A stretch of DNA of 64,000 nucleotides from Streptomyces sp. B21-105 (GCF_036898465.1 NZ_JARUMJ010000001.1:6634001-6698000), one strand, 5' to 3'. Numbered from the stretch's first letter, positions 8,652-18,711 are shown. The notes: a model not told the origin generated them from the letters alone. Program-made: numbers and translations.

Positions 8652-9583
8652 CCGCCGTCATCGACAAGCCGGCGCGCACGCCCGGCCGGTGGGCCGCGCC
8701 CCCGCGGCCCGTATGGGAGGAGCAGCCCAGCAGGGCCGGTCTCGCCGGCAAGGGCATCGCCCTGTCCTTCGCCTGCCTGGCGATCCTCTTCCCGTTGTGG
8801 ATCGTCCTCGTCACCAGCCTCTCCTCCCGCAAGACCATCGACGAGGCGGGCGGCCTGGTGATGGTGCCCAAGGGCATCACCCTCATCGCCTACCGGGAGC
8901 TGCTCAGCGGTGGCCAGGTCACCCGGGCCGCGGTCGTCAGCGTCCTGATCACCCTCGTCGGCACGCTCTTCTCGATGAGCGTGTCCGTGCTGTGCGCCTA
9001 CGGGCTCTCCCGCTCGGGCTCGCTCGGACACCGATGGATCCTGATGATCCTGCTGGCGACGATGTTCTTCAGCGCCGGCCTGATCCCGACCTACCTGCTG
9101 GTGCAGTCCCTGGGCCTGACGGACACCTACCTCGCGCTGATCCTGCCGAGCGCGATCAGCGTGTTCAACATCCTGGTCCTGCGCGGGTTCTTCACGGGCA
9201 TCTCGCCGGAGCTCATCGACAGCGCCCGCATCGACGGCGCCGGCGAGTTCCGCATCCTGTGGCAGATCGTCATGCCGCTCTCGCGGGCGGTGCTGGCCGT
9301 CATCACGCTCTTCTACGCCGTCGGCTACTGGAGCGCCTGGTTCAACGCGTCGCTGTACCTGAACGACCAGGACATGATGCCGCTGCAGAACGTCATGATC
9401 CAGCTGGTGCAGAAGCAGGAAGCGCCGGTCGGGATGGGGCAGGCCATCAAGACGGGGCAACTGTCGGCCCTGGCCGTGCAGATGGCCGTCATGGTGATGG
9501 CGTTGCTGCCGGTGGCCGTGCTCTCCCCGTTCGTCCAGAAACACTTCAAGAAGGGCATGCTCACCGGCGCGGTGAAGGGCTAG
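8648..9583 (+). CDS. Sugar ABC transporter permease (YtcP/LplC type)
   Basis: The second permease of the importer, 311 aa, with six hydrophobic helices and the EAA-like loop IDSARIDGAGEFRILW. It overlaps the preceding permease by four bases. The heterodimer with the upstream permease would form the channel for sugars delivered by the lipoprotein. It is the last importer gene; a 425-bp gap precedes the secreted GH74 gene. Confidence 0.87.
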   Translation: MTAVIDKPARTPGRWAAPPRPVWEEQPSRAGLAGKGIALSFACLAILFPLWIVLVTSLSSRKTIDEAGGLVMVPKGITLIAYRELLSGGQVTRAAVVSVLITLVGTLFSMSVSVLCAYGLSRSGSLGHRWILMILLATMFFSAGLIPTYLLVQSLGLTDTYLALILPSAISVFNILVLRGFFTGISPELIDSARIDGAGEFRILWQIVMPLSRAVLAVITLFYAVGYWSAWFNASLYLNDQDMMPLQNVMIQLVQKQEAPVGMGQAIKTGQLSALAVQMAVMVMALLPVAVLSPFVQKHFKKGMLTGAVKG

Positions 9584-10008
9584 CGCCGTGCCGGGGTCGC
9601 GAGCGGGTGCACCTTTCCGGTCGCGACGCCGGCGGCTCCACCCCGTCCGGCCGGGGCGGTTGCCGTCACACAGCCCGAGCGACCGGCCCGTGTGCCGGCG
9701 GCGCCAATCCGGGGCCGGCCGCGCCCACACGGCGGAGCCGCACACCGCCACAGTCCCCGCCCGGGGGCGCCTCTCCTCACCGAGGGCCCTCCGATCCGGG
9801 ACCCCCCACACGTCCCGTGGGTCTGGAGCCGCACACCGCCACAGCCCCGCGCGCCCGGCGGCGCCCCCCACACCCCGTGAGCCCGAAACCGCACGCCGCC
9901 GCAGCTCCGCGCCCGACACCCTTCCCACGGGGCCGGTCCCCCCGGCATCCCCCGAACCGAGCCCCCGGCAGCCCCCCGAACCGAGACACCCACCCTGCGA
10001 GGTACCCC
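9584..10008 (+). repeat. Intergenic region with degenerate direct repeats
   Basis: These 425 bp hold no credible gene. At least three imperfect copies of a motif beginning CCGCACACCGCCACAG and running into a GC-rich tail start near 9737, 9828 and 9890. They resemble the dispersed intergenic repeats common in Streptomyces. The GH74 gene may have its own promoter here, but none is recognisable and no copy of the LacI palindrome is present. Confidence 0.5.
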
Positions 10009-12222
10009 ATGTCCGTCTCCCCGCTCAGCCGCCGCACCGTCCTCGCCGGCACCGCTGCCGCCGCCGCGCTCACCGCACTCCCGGCGGTGCAGGGGCGCGC
10101 AGAAGCGGCCGAAGGCGCCGCCGCCCCCGCCTACCGCTGGCGCAACGCCGTCATCGGCGGCACCGGATTCGTCACCGGCGTCCTCTTCCACCCCGCCGTG
10201 CGCGGACTCGCCTACGCCCGCACGGACATCGGCGGCGCCTACCGCTGGGACGACCGGACCGCCCGCTGGACCCCCCTCACCGACCACCTCGGCTGGGACG
10301 ACTGGAACCTGCTCGGCGTGGAGGCCATCGCCGTCGACCCCGCGCACCCCGACCGTCTCTACCTCGCCCTCGGCACCTACGCCCAGTCCTGGGCCGGCAA
10401 CGGCGCGGTCCTGCGCTCCGAGGACCGCGGCGCCACCTGGGCCCGCACCGACCTGACCGTGAAGCTCGGCGGCAACGAGGACGGCCGGGGCACGGGCGAG
10501 CGGCTGCTGGTCGACCCCTGCGACAGCGACACCCTGTGGCTGGGCACCCGCCACGACGGCCTGCTGAAGTCGACCGACCGGGGCGCGACCTGGGCGGCCG
10601 CGTCCGGGTTCCCCGCGACGCCGTCCGCCACCGGGCAGGGCGTCACGCTCCTCGTCGCCGCCGGTCGCGCCCTCTACGCGGGCTGGGGCGACTCCGACGG
10701 CCGGGCGGCCAACCTGTACCGCACGACCGACGGCAGCACCTGGCAGGCCGTCCCCGGGCAGCCTGCCGGCACGAACGCCAAGGTGCCGATCCGGGCCGCG
10801 TACGACTGCCATACCCGTGAGCTGTACGTGACGTACGCCGACGCGCCCGGCCCCAACGGGCAGTCCGACGGCAGCGTGCACAAGCTGGCCACGGCCACCG
10901 GCAGATGGACCGACGTCACCCCCGTCGTGCCGGGCGGCACGACGAGCGACGGAGGACGGGACTCGTTCGCCTACGGCGGCGCCGCCGTCGACGCCCGGCG
11001 CCCCGGCACCGTCGTCGTCTCCACGAACAACCGCTGGTCGGCCGTCGACACCCTGTTCCGGACCACGAACGGCGGTCGCACCTGGAAATCCCTCAAGGAC
11101 TCCGCGGTCCTCGACGTGTCCGAGACGCCGTTTCTCACCTTCGGCGCCGACGAGCCCAAGTTCGGCTGGTGGATCCAGGCCCTCGCCGTCGACCCGTACG
11201 ACTCGAAGCACGTCGTGTACGGCACCGGCGCCACCCTCTACGGCACCCGGGACCTGAAGCACTGGGCCCCGCAGATCCGCGGCCTGGAGGAGACCTCCGT
11301 ACGCCAGCTGATCTCGCCCCCGACCGGGACCGCGCACCTGATCAGCGGCCTCGGGGACGTCGGCGTGATGTACCACGACCGGCTCACGGCCTCCCCCTCC
11401 CGCGGCATGGCGGCCAACCCCGTGTTCGGTTCGACGACGGGCCTCGCCCAGGCCGCGGCCAGGCCCTCGTACGTCGTGCGCACCGGCTTCGGCGACCACG
11501 GCAACGGCGCGTACTCCCACGACGGCGGGAAGACCTGGGCGCCCTTCGCGACCCAGCCCGCGATCGCCAAGGACGCCCCCGGGCCGATCGCGACCAACAG
11601 CGACGGCAGCGTGCTGCTGTGGTCCTTCGTGCACTGGGACGGCACCAAGTACCCCGCGCAGCGCTCCACCGACAACGGCGCGACCTGGTCCGAGGTCGCC
11701 TCCTTCCCCAAGGGCGCCACCCCGCTCGCCGACCCGGCCGACCCGACGCGCTTCTACGCGTACGACACCGACACCGGCACCCTGTTCGCCAGCACCGACC
11801 GCGGTCTCACGTTCACCGGGCGGGCGAGCGGACTGCCGTCCGGCGACAGCCAGTTCCAGCTGGCCGCGGCCCCGGGCCGGTCCGGCGACCTGTGGCTGAG
11901 CACCAAGTGGAACGGGCTGTACCGGTCCACCGACGGCGGGGCGACCTTCACCAAGCTGACCAGCTGCTGGGCCTCCTACACCCTCGCCTTCGGCAAGGCC
12001 GCCGCCGGCGCCGCGTACCCGGCGATCTACATGGTCGGCTCGACGGAGACGGTCACCGCCGTGTACCGCTCCGACGACGGCGCGCGGACCTGGGTGCGGA
12101 TCAACGACGACCGGCACCAGTGGGGCTGGATCGGCGCGACCATCGCCGCCGACCCGCGCCAGTACGGCCGCGTCTACATCGCCACCAACGGCCGGGGCAT
12201 CCAGTACGGGGAGCCCGTCTGA
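10009..12222 (+). CDS. Secreted GH74 xyloglucanase
   Basis: A glycoside hydrolase family 74 protein, 737 aa, which cleaves the beta-1,4-glucan backbone of xyloglucan outside the cell. The N-terminus has a twin-arginine motif (SRRTVLAG) and a hydrophobic Ala-rich stretch ending near AEA, a Tat signal peptide. The mature protein starts with the GH74 signature ARTDIGGAYRWDD, containing a catalytic-type Asp, followed by many Asp-box/BNR repeats (SEDRGATW, STDRGATW, STDNGATW, STDGGATF) that build two seven-bladed propellers. No cellulose-binding module is attached. The start has GAGG upstream. The stop overlaps the next start as TGATG, coupling it to the GH42 gene. Confidence 0.88.
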   Translation: MSVSPLSRRTVLAGTAAAAALTALPAVQGRAEAAEGAAAPAYRWRNAVIGGTGFVTGVLFHPAVRGLAYARTDIGGAYRWDDRTARWTPLTDHLGWDDWNLLGVEAIAVDPAHPDRLYLALGTYAQSWAGNGAVLRSEDRGATWARTDLTVKLGGNEDGRGTGERLLVDPCDSDTLWLGTRHDGLLKSTDRGATWAAASGFPATPSATGQGVTLLVAAGRALYAGWGDSDGRAANLYRTTDGSTWQAVPGQPAGTNAKVPIRAAYDCHTRELYVTYADAPGPNGQSDGSVHKLATATGRWTDVTPVVPGGTTSDGGRDSFAYGGAAVDARRPGTVVVSTNNRWSAVDTLFRTTNGGRTWKSLKDSAVLDVSETPFLTFGADEPKFGWWIQALAVDPYDSKHVVYGTGATLYGTRDLKHWAPQIRGLEETSVRQLISPPTGTAHLISGLGDVGVMYHDRLTASPSRGMAANPVFGSTTGLAQAAARPSYVVRTGFGDHGNGAYSHDGGKTWAPFATQPAIAKDAPGPIATNSDGSVLLWSFVHWDGTKYPAQRSTDNGATWSEVASFPKGATPLADPADPTRFYAYDTDTGTLFASTDRGLTFTGRASGLPSGDSQFQLAAAPGRSGDLWLSTKWNGLYRSTDGGATFTKLTSCWASYTLAFGKAAAGAAYPAIYMVGSTETVTAVYRSDDGARTWVRINDDRHQWGWIGATIAADPRQYGRVYIATNGRGIQYGEPV

Positions 12223-14189
12223 TGCCGAACCTGGGCGACGCCACCCGCGGCCGGATCCTCTTCGGCGGCGACTACAACCCCGAACAGTGGCCCGAGAAGA
12301 CCTGGCACGAGGACGTCCGGCTGATGCGGGACGCCGGCGTCAACTCCGTCACGCTCGGCGTCTTCTCCTGGTCCCGGCTCGAACCCGAGCCGGGGGCACG
12401 GGAGTTCGGCTGGCTGGACACCCTGATGGACCTGCTGCACGACAGCGGCATCGGTGTCGTCCTCGCCACCCCCACCTCCTCGCCGCCGCCCTGGATGGGC
12501 CGGCTGCACCCGGAGACCCTGCCCCGCACCGAGGACGGCCGCGTCGAGTGGTGGGGCGGCCGCCAGCACTTCTCGCACTCCAGCGCCGCCTACCGCCGTT
12601 ACGCCGCCGCCATCACCGAGGACCTGGCCGCCCGCTACGGCGGCCACCCCGCCCTCACCATGTGGCACATCAACAACGAGTACTGCACCTTCGACCACGG
12701 CGACGAGGCCGCCGCCGCGTTCCGCCGCTGGCTGCGCGAGAAGTACCGCACCCTCGACGCCCTCAACACCGCCTGGGGCACGGCGTTCTGGTCCCAGGAC
12801 TACGACACCTGGGACGGCATTCTGCCGCCGCGCACCCCGCACTACCTGAAGAATCCGACGCAGGTGCTGGACTTCCGGCGGTTCACCTCCGACATGCTCC
12901 TGGAGTGCTACCGCGCCGAACGCGACATCGTCGCCCGGCACACCCCGCACCTGCCGGTCACCACCAACTTCATGCCGCTGTGGATCGGCCAGGACGCCTG
13001 GCGCTGGGCCGAGGAGGAGGACGTCGTCTCCGTCGACCTCTACCCCGACCCCCGCGACCCGTTCGGCGCCCAGTACGCCGCCATGGTCCAGGACATGACC
13101 CGCTCCCAGGCACGCGGACCCTGGATGCTGATGGAGCAGGCCGCCGGACCGGTCAACTGGCGCGGCGTCAACCACCCCAAGCCGCGCGGCATGAACCGGC
13201 TGTGGTCCCTGCAGGCGGTGGCCCGCGGCGCGGACGCCGTCTGCTACTTCCAGTGGCGGCAGTCCCGCCAGGGCGCGGAGAAGTTCCACTCCGGGATGGT
13301 CAGCCACGCGGGCGAGGAGGGCCGCACCTTCCAGGAGGTCAAGCAGCTCGGCGCCGACCTCGCGAAACTCGGCCCGCACGCGGCCGACCGGCACATCACC
13401 GCCGAGGTCGCCGTGCTGCACGACTGGCACGCCTGGTGGGCCGGCGCCCAGGACGCCCGTCCGTCCACCGAGGTCGACCTGCCGGCCGTCCTCACCGCCT
13501 GGCACCGCGCCCTCTGGGAGAACAACCTCACCGCCGACTTCGCCCACCCCGAGCACGACCTGTCCGGCTACCGGATGGTCCTCGTCCCGCAGCTGTACGC
13601 CCTCACGGACGCGGCGATCGACAACCTCCTCGGCTACGTCCGCGGCGGCGGGGTCCTCGTCAGCGGGTTCCTGACCGGCGTCGCCGACGAGGACGACCGG
13701 GTACGGGACGGCGGCATGGACGCCCGGCTGCGCGAGCTGTTCGGCATCCGCGTCCTGCACGAGTGGTGGCCGCTGGACGCGGGGGAGACCGTCGAGACCG
13801 ACGGCTTCGACGGCACCCTGTGGTCCGAGGAACTGGAGCCGGCCGCCGACGCCCGCGTCGAGGCCGTCTACCGGCGGGGCGAGCTCGAGGGGATGCCGGC
13901 CGTCCTGCGCCGGGACGGCGCCTGGTACCTGTCCACGCTCCCCGAGCGCGACGCCTTCCGCACGCTGCTCGCCCGGATCGCCGCCGAGGCAGGCGTGCGG
14001 CCCGTCCTCGAAGGCCTCCCGCCCGGCGTCGAGGCCGTCCGCCGCGGCGACCTGCTCTTCCTGCTCCACCACGGCCGCGAGCCCGTGACGGTCTCTCTCG
14101 CGGGCACCCACCACGACCTGCTGACCGGTACGACGGTCACGGACGAGGTCCGACTGGGCCGCTACGGCGTGGCGGTGCTGCGCCCATGA
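12222..14189 (+). CDS. GH42 beta-galactosidase
   Basis: A glycoside hydrolase family 42 enzyme, 655 aa, normal family length. It removes terminal beta-galactose, which in this setting is the Gal carried on xylosyl side chains of xyloglucan. The barrel starts with GGDYNPEQWP; the acid/base is Glu153 in WHINNEY and the nucleophile Glu305 in MLMEQAAG. A trimerisation-type domain and a small beta domain follow. There is no signal peptide, so it acts on imported oligosaccharides. Start and stop codons overlap those of both neighbours, so GH74, GH42 and GH95 form one translationally coupled unit. Confidence 0.9.
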   Translation: MPNLGDATRGRILFGGDYNPEQWPEKTWHEDVRLMRDAGVNSVTLGVFSWSRLEPEPGAREFGWLDTLMDLLHDSGIGVVLATPTSSPPPWMGRLHPETLPRTEDGRVEWWGGRQHFSHSSAAYRRYAAAITEDLAARYGGHPALTMWHINNEYCTFDHGDEAAAAFRRWLREKYRTLDALNTAWGTAFWSQDYDTWDGILPPRTPHYLKNPTQVLDFRRFTSDMLLECYRAERDIVARHTPHLPVTTNFMPLWIGQDAWRWAEEEDVVSVDLYPDPRDPFGAQYAAMVQDMTRSQARGPWMLMEQAAGPVNWRGVNHPKPRGMNRLWSLQAVARGADAVCYFQWRQSRQGAEKFHSGMVSHAGEEGRTFQEVKQLGADLAKLGPHAADRHITAEVAVLHDWHAWWAGAQDARPSTEVDLPAVLTAWHRALWENNLTADFAHPEHDLSGYRMVLVPQLYALTDAAIDNLLGYVRGGGVLVSGFLTGVADEDDRVRDGGMDARLRELFGIRVLHEWWPLDAGETVETDGFDGTLWSEELEPAADARVEAVYRRGELEGMPAVLRRDGAWYLSTLPERDAFRTLLARIAAEAGVRPVLEGLPPGVEAVRRGDLLFLLHHGREPVTVSLAGTHHDLLTGTTVTDEVRLGRYGVAVLRP

Positions 14190-16522
14190 CCGCCTCGCCC
14201 GGCCCGACCGCCTCGTCCGGCCCGACCGCCTCGTCCGGCCCGACCGCCCCGCCGACTTCGCCCGCCCCATCGGCCTCTTCCGTCCCGCCCGGCTTCGGCG
14301 GCGGCGACGGCCCGGTGCACGGAACGTGGGAGCGCCGGCCCGCGACCCGCTGGGAGGACGCCTTCCTCAGCGGCAACGGCCGGCACGGCGCCCTCGTGTT
14401 CGGCGACCCGTACGACGAACGTGTCGTCGTCACCCATCACACCCTGGTCCGCCCCAACGGCTCCGAACACGCGAGGCCTCCCCAGCTGGCCGACGAACTC
14501 CCGGCGCTGCAGGACAAGTTGCTCGCCGGCGAGACGACGGCCGCCGAGAGCTTCACCGACCACCGCCCGCTGCGGTGGGTCCAGCCCTTCCACCCGGCCT
14601 TCCGGATCCGGGTGCGCCGCACGCCCTCGGACAAGCCGCGCCGCGAGCGCCCCGACCGCGGACACAGCGGACACCTGCGGTCCGTCGACTTCACCACCGG
14701 TGAGACCGCCGCGACCCGCGCGGGCGCCACCGGCCGGCTGTTCGTCTCCCGCGCCGACGACGTGATCGTCCATCAGGTCACCGGACCCGACCTGGACATA
14801 GCGCTCGACCACCGGCTCCCCGGCGTTCCCGCCGGCCTCGCCGTGGGCCACGGCGCCGTCCGCACGACGACCGGGGCCCTGCTCACGCTGCGCGCCCGCT
14901 ACCCGGACAGCGACCGCGCCTACACCGGCGTCACCCTCGTCGTGGCCACCGGCGGCCGCACCGAGCTCACCCTGCCCGGAGTGCGGGTCATCGGCGCCAC
15001 GTCGGTGCTGCTGCTGACCCGGGTGCGCCGGCACACCGGCGAACTCGACGTCCTCGCGGAGCAGCGCGCCCTCGGCCGGCTGCCGCACTCCTACGACGAC
15101 CTGCTCGAACGCCACCTGGCCCGGCATCGCACCGCCTACCGCCGCGTCACCCTCGACCTGCGCGCCGACCCCGCCGAACGCGCCCTGACCGGCTCCGAAC
15201 TGCTCGGCCGCCCGCGCAGTCCGGCCCTCCTCGAGCGGCTCTTCGCCGCCGGCCGCTACCACCTCCTGTCCTCCTCCGGCCTGAACCCGCCCCGCCTGCC
15301 CGGCCTGTGGACCGGCGACTGGGACACCGCCTGGTCAGGGGCGTTCACCAACGACGCCAACGTCAACCTCCAGACCGCATCGGCCGCGGCCGCCGCCCTC
15401 CCCGAAGTCACCGAAGCCCTGGCATCCCTGATCTACCGTCAGCTCGACGACTGGCGGACCAACGCCCGCGCCGTGTTCGGGACCCGGGGCGCGGTCGCGC
15501 CCGCGCACACCGACGGCGAGTCGGGGCTGACGTACCACTTCAGCCGCGAGTACCCGCTCCACCTGTGGACCGCCGGCGCCGACTGGCTGCTCAAACCCCT
15601 CGTCGACCACGACGAGACCCGCGGCGCCCGCGACCCGCGCACTGCCGCCGCCCTCGGCGAGACCGCCCGCTTCTACGAGGACTTCCTCACCCGCACCGAC
15701 CCGGACGGCCGGATCGTCGTCGTCCCCTCCTACTCGCCGGAGAACCGGCCCGCGAACGGCGGCTGGGGCGCGCTGAACGCGGCCATGGACCTCTCCGCCG
15801 CCCGGCACGCGCTCCTCACCGCGGCCGACTACCACCCCGACGCCCCCGAGGAGGCGAACCGCTGGCGGGCCCTCGCCGACCGTCTCCCGCCGCACCGCAC
15901 CAACGCCGACGGAGCGCTCGCCGAATGGGCCTGGCCCGGCCTCGACGACTCCTACGACCACCGCCACCTCAGCCACCTCTACGGCGTCTGGCCCCTCGAC
16001 GAGATCAACCCCTACGACACCCCGCGGCAGGCCGCCGCCGCACACCGCGCCCTGGAGCTGCGCGGCGCCGAGAACGACTCCGCGCACGGCCACCTGCACC
16101 ACGCGCTGATCGCCGCCCGCCTCCGGGACGGCCGGCGGGTCGCGAACGCCCTGGGAGCGGTCCTCGACGGCGACTTCTTCCACGACTCCCTGATGAGCGC
16201 CCACTACCCGCGCCGCGACGTCTACAACGCCGACGCCGCGCACACGCTGCCCGCCGTGCTGATCGAGGCGCTCGTCCATTCCACCCCCGACCGGCTGGTG
16301 CTGCTGCCGGCGGTGCCCCCGGCGCTCCCGGCGGGCGAACTGCGCGGCGTGCGCACCCGGTTCGGCGCCGAACTCGACCTGACCTGGGGCCCCGACGGCG
16401 CCCGGGCGGTCCTCACACCGCACCGCACGCACCGCGTCGAAGTCCGGACTTCCTCCGGCGATCCCCGAATGCTCGACCTGATCGCCGGAGAAGACCACGT
16501 CCTCACCCTGAGGACGTGGTGA
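14186..16522 (+). CDS. GH95-family alpha-fucosidase/galactosidase
   Basis: A glycoside hydrolase family 95 protein, 778 aa. The family contains alpha-1,2-L-fucosidases and alpha-L-galactosidases; in this locus removal of fucose from xyloglucan side chains is the natural role. After a low-complexity start (ASSGPT units) comes the beta-sandwich motif WEDAFLSGNGRHGALVFG, then the (alpha/alpha)6 barrel with TNDANVNLQ, equivalent to the two catalytic-site Asn residues, and a late HLSHLYGVWP motif. No export signal is seen. The first 40 residues look non-homologous and the true start may lie a little downstream, although the ATGA overlap supports 14186. Confidence 0.82.
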   Translation: MTASPGPTASSGPTASSGPTAPPTSPAPSASSVPPGFGGGDGPVHGTWERRPATRWEDAFLSGNGRHGALVFGDPYDERVVVTHHTLVRPNGSEHARPPQLADELPALQDKLLAGETTAAESFTDHRPLRWVQPFHPAFRIRVRRTPSDKPRRERPDRGHSGHLRSVDFTTGETAATRAGATGRLFVSRADDVIVHQVTGPDLDIALDHRLPGVPAGLAVGHGAVRTTTGALLTLRARYPDSDRAYTGVTLVVATGGRTELTLPGVRVIGATSVLLLTRVRRHTGELDVLAEQRALGRLPHSYDDLLERHLARHRTAYRRVTLDLRADPAERALTGSELLGRPRSPALLERLFAAGRYHLLSSSGLNPPRLPGLWTGDWDTAWSGAFTNDANVNLQTASAAAAALPEVTEALASLIYRQLDDWRTNARAVFGTRGAVAPAHTDGESGLTYHFSREYPLHLWTAGADWLLKPLVDHDETRGARDPRTAAALGETARFYEDFLTRTDPDGRIVVVPSYSPENRPANGGWGALNAAMDLSAARHALLTAADYHPDAPEEANRWRALADRLPPHRTNADGALAEWAWPGLDDSYDHRHLSHLYGVWPLDEINPYDTPRQAAAAHRALELRGAENDSAHGHLHHALIAARLRDGRRVANALGAVLDGDFFHDSLMSAHYPRRDVYNADAAHTLPAVLIEALVHSTPDRLVLLPAVPPALPAGELRGVRTRFGAELDLTWGPDGARAVLTPHRTHRVEVRTSSGDPRMLDLIAGEDHVLTLRTW

Positions 16523-16569
16523 CTCCCCCCAGGAAAAACGCAGTTCCCCCCACCCATGGAAGGGACACC

Positions 16570-17289
16570 ATGGCAACACGCACCCGAACCCCCCGCAGGG
16601 TCGTCAAAGCCCTCCTCGCCCCCGCCCTCGCGCTCGGCGCCACCGTGGGCCTCGCCTCCGCCCCCGCCTCGGCCGCCGTCTGGAACAGCTGCGAGCAGTA
16701 CGGCAACACCGGCCTGAACGGCTACACCCTTTACAACAACATTTGGGGCCGTGGCGCCGGCAGCCAGTGCTTCTGGGCCAACTCCGGCACCAACTGGGGC
16801 GTCTGGGCCGACCACCCCAACACCGGCGGGATCAAGTCCTACCCCAACTCCAAGAAGGTGATCAACAAGTCGATCACCTCGCTGGGCTCGCTCACCGGCA
16901 GCTACAACGTCACCGTTCCGTCCGCCGGGTCGTACAACACGTCGTACGACATCTGGGACACCGACTACGACTACGAGGTCATGCTCTGGGTCAACAAGAC
17001 CGGCGCGGTCGGCCCCCTCGGCACCTCGCAGGGCACCGTCACCCTCGGCGGCCACACCTGGGCCGTCTACAAGGGCAACAACACCGCCAACGACGTGTTC
17101 TCCTTCGTGCGCACCTCGAACTCGACGTCCGGCACCGTGAACATCCTGCCGATCCTGAAGTGGATCAAGGACACCAAGGGCTGGTTCGGCAACGAGACCA
17201 TCGGGGACGTGCAGTTCGGCTTCGAGATCACCTCGTCGTCCGGCGGCCTCGACTTCCGGACCAACAGCGCGACGGTCAGCAGCAGCTGA
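16570..17289 (+). CDS. Secreted GH12 endoglucanase/xyloglucanase
   Basis: A glycoside hydrolase family 12 protein, 239 aa, single domain. It carries a Sec signal peptide (basic TRTPRR, hydrophobic stretch, cleavage after ASA near residue 36) and the GH12 jelly roll. The nucleophile is Glu136 in YEVMLWV and the acid/base Glu219 in FGFEI. The family includes endoglucanases and xyloglucan-specific endo-glucanases; xyloglucan is favoured here because of the neighbours. GGAAGGGA precedes the ATG. It is the last + strand gene of the locus and would complement GH74 in attacking the polymer. Confidence 0.88.
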   Translation: MATRTRTPRRVVKALLAPALALGATVGLASAPASAAVWNSCEQYGNTGLNGYTLYNNIWGRGAGSQCFWANSGTNWGVWADHPNTGGIKSYPNSKKVINKSITSLGSLTGSYNVTVPSAGSYNTSYDIWDTDYDYEVMLWVNKTGAVGPLGTSQGTVTLGGHTWAVYKGNNTANDVFSFVRTSNSTSGTVNILPILKWIKDTKGWFGNETIGDVQFGFEITSSSGGLDFRTNSATVSSS

Positions 17290-17300
17290 CCGGCTTCCAG

Positions 17301-17331
17301 GGCCGGCCCCGCACACCCCGCGGGGCCGGCC
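17301..17331. terminator. Terminator between convergent genes
   Basis: A 12-bp perfect GC stem (17301-17312 with 17320-17331) with a 7-nt loop lies just after the GH12 stop. It lacks a T tract, as usual in this genus. Confidence 0.65.
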
Positions 17332-17342
17332 CCCGCCGTGCG

Positions 17343-17414
17343 CGTGCGTCGGGCCGTGCGTCGGGCCGTGCGTCAGGCCGTGCGTCGGGCCGTGGCTCGA
17401 GCCGTGCGTCAGGC
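17343..17414. repeat. 12-bp tandem repeat (CGTGCGTCGGGC) x6
   Basis: Six head-to-tail copies of a 12-bp unit with one or two substitutions each. The last copy runs into the stop codon of the sulfotransferase gene on the other strand. Confidence 0.8.
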
Positions 17415-18596
17415 CCGGTCGACCTCGGCGCGCAGCGCGTCGTACTCGGCGAACGCGGCGTCGACGTCGGCCCGGGTCAGACCGTAACGGGCCAGGTCGT
17501 AAGCGTGCGGCCGGCTTCCCTTGGGGCGGGCGGCGATCCGGGGGAGCCGCGCGGCGTCGGCGTCGGTCCAGCGGGCGCCCACGGCGTCGTAGAGCTTCGG
17601 GGCCCCGGTGGCCGGGTCGGAGCCCAGCCAGGAGTAGGGGACGTCCACCAGCGCCTCGCGCGGGACGACGGTACGGGCCGCGAGCCCGCGCTCCACCGAA
17701 CGGCTCAGCAGGGCGAGCCAGGTGGCGCCCAGCTCGTGCAGGTCGAGCCGGCGCAGGGTGATCGCCATGCCGTGCTCGATCAGACTGCAGAACGAGGCCA
17801 CGACGGCGCCCGGATCCCGGTGCGTCCACACGAGCGTGGCGTCGGGGAAGACGGAGAGCAGCGCGTCGAGATTTCCGGTGTGCAGGGGCGACTTCAGCAC
17901 CCAGCGGCGGCGCGGGCGGCCGTACTGGAGCACCTGGTAGACCTGCTTGAGGTAGGCGTAGTCGGGGACGAAGTCCCGCTCCTCCAGCGCCGCCCGGTAG
18001 GCCGGGACGCGCGCCTGGGACAGCGGCATCACAGTGTGCGGGAGGGCGAAGGTGCACTCCTCGGGACCCTCGGCGACCAGGGGATGGATGTCGCGGTAGC
18101 GCGGCGCGAACAGGTCGATCGCGCCGACCATGAGACGGGCCGCGGTGACCGCCTTGCGGCGCTGTTCGGGCGAGCCCTCCAGGTCCGGGGTGAGCAGCTC
18201 CCACAACAGGGGACACCGGTGTTGCTCGGACAGCGACAGCACACCGTGGGTCAGGGTCGTCGCGGTGCGCGGCAGACCCACCACGAACACCGGCCGCTCG
18301 ATCGGCTCCCGCGCGATGTCGGGGTGCTCGGCGATCAGCTGCCGCACCCGGGCGCGGTTGGCCAGATGCCGCCGGACGTGACCCTGCGCCGACCACCAGC
18401 CGACCGGCGTGAGGTTCTCGTCCCGGGCCCAGTGGCGCAGCAGACGCCGGAACTCCTCGGCGAACTCCTCGTCCCCGTCCGCCGGGCCGGCCCCGACCGC
18501 GAGCCGGTCGAAGACGCGGTCGGGCGTGCGCCGGGAGGCGAACCCGGGCCGCAGCAGCAGGTTGGCCACAGTGAGGGCGAGCGGCGATGAGGACAC
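17409..18596 (-). CDS. Sulfotransferase family protein
   Basis: A PAPS-dependent sulfotransferase-like protein, 395 aa. The 5'-phosphosulfate loop is visible as VVGLPRTATTLTHG and the 3'-phosphate region as WTHRDPGAVVASF. The family transfers sulfate from PAPS to hydroxyl groups of carbohydrates, lipids or small molecules. The start is GTG 18596 with AAAGGG upstream. It lies 115 bp behind the GH31 gene on the same strand, so it may be co-transcribed with lacI and GH31, although a sulfation step has no known place in xyloglucan use. The acceptor is unknown. Confidence 0.8.
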   Translation of the reverse strand: MSSSPLALTVANLLLRPGFASRRTPDRVFDRLAVGAGPADGDEEFAEEFRRLLRHWARDENLTPVGWWSAQGHVRRHLANRARVRQLIAEHPDIAREPIERPVFVVGLPRTATTLTHGVLSLSEQHRCPLLWELLTPDLEGSPEQRRKAVTAARLMVGAIDLFAPRYRDIHPLVAEGPEECTFALPHTVMPLSQARVPAYRAALEERDFVPDYAYLKQVYQVLQYGRPRRRWVLKSPLHTGNLDALLSVFPDATLVWTHRDPGAVVASFCSLIEHGMAITLRRLDLHELGATWLALLSRSVERGLAARTVVPREALVDVPYSWLGSDPATGAPKLYDAVGARWTDADAARLPRIAARPKGSRPHAYDLARYGLTRADVDAAFAEYDALRAEVDRA

Positions 18597-18711
18597 GGAA
18601 GGACACCCTTTCGCGGGGCAGCAGGGGGCAGCGGGACAGTGGACGCAAGCCCCCTACCCCGCCAACCACCCTTTGCCACAAGGGAGTTCGGCCGACGCCG
18701 GCGGACCGGCG

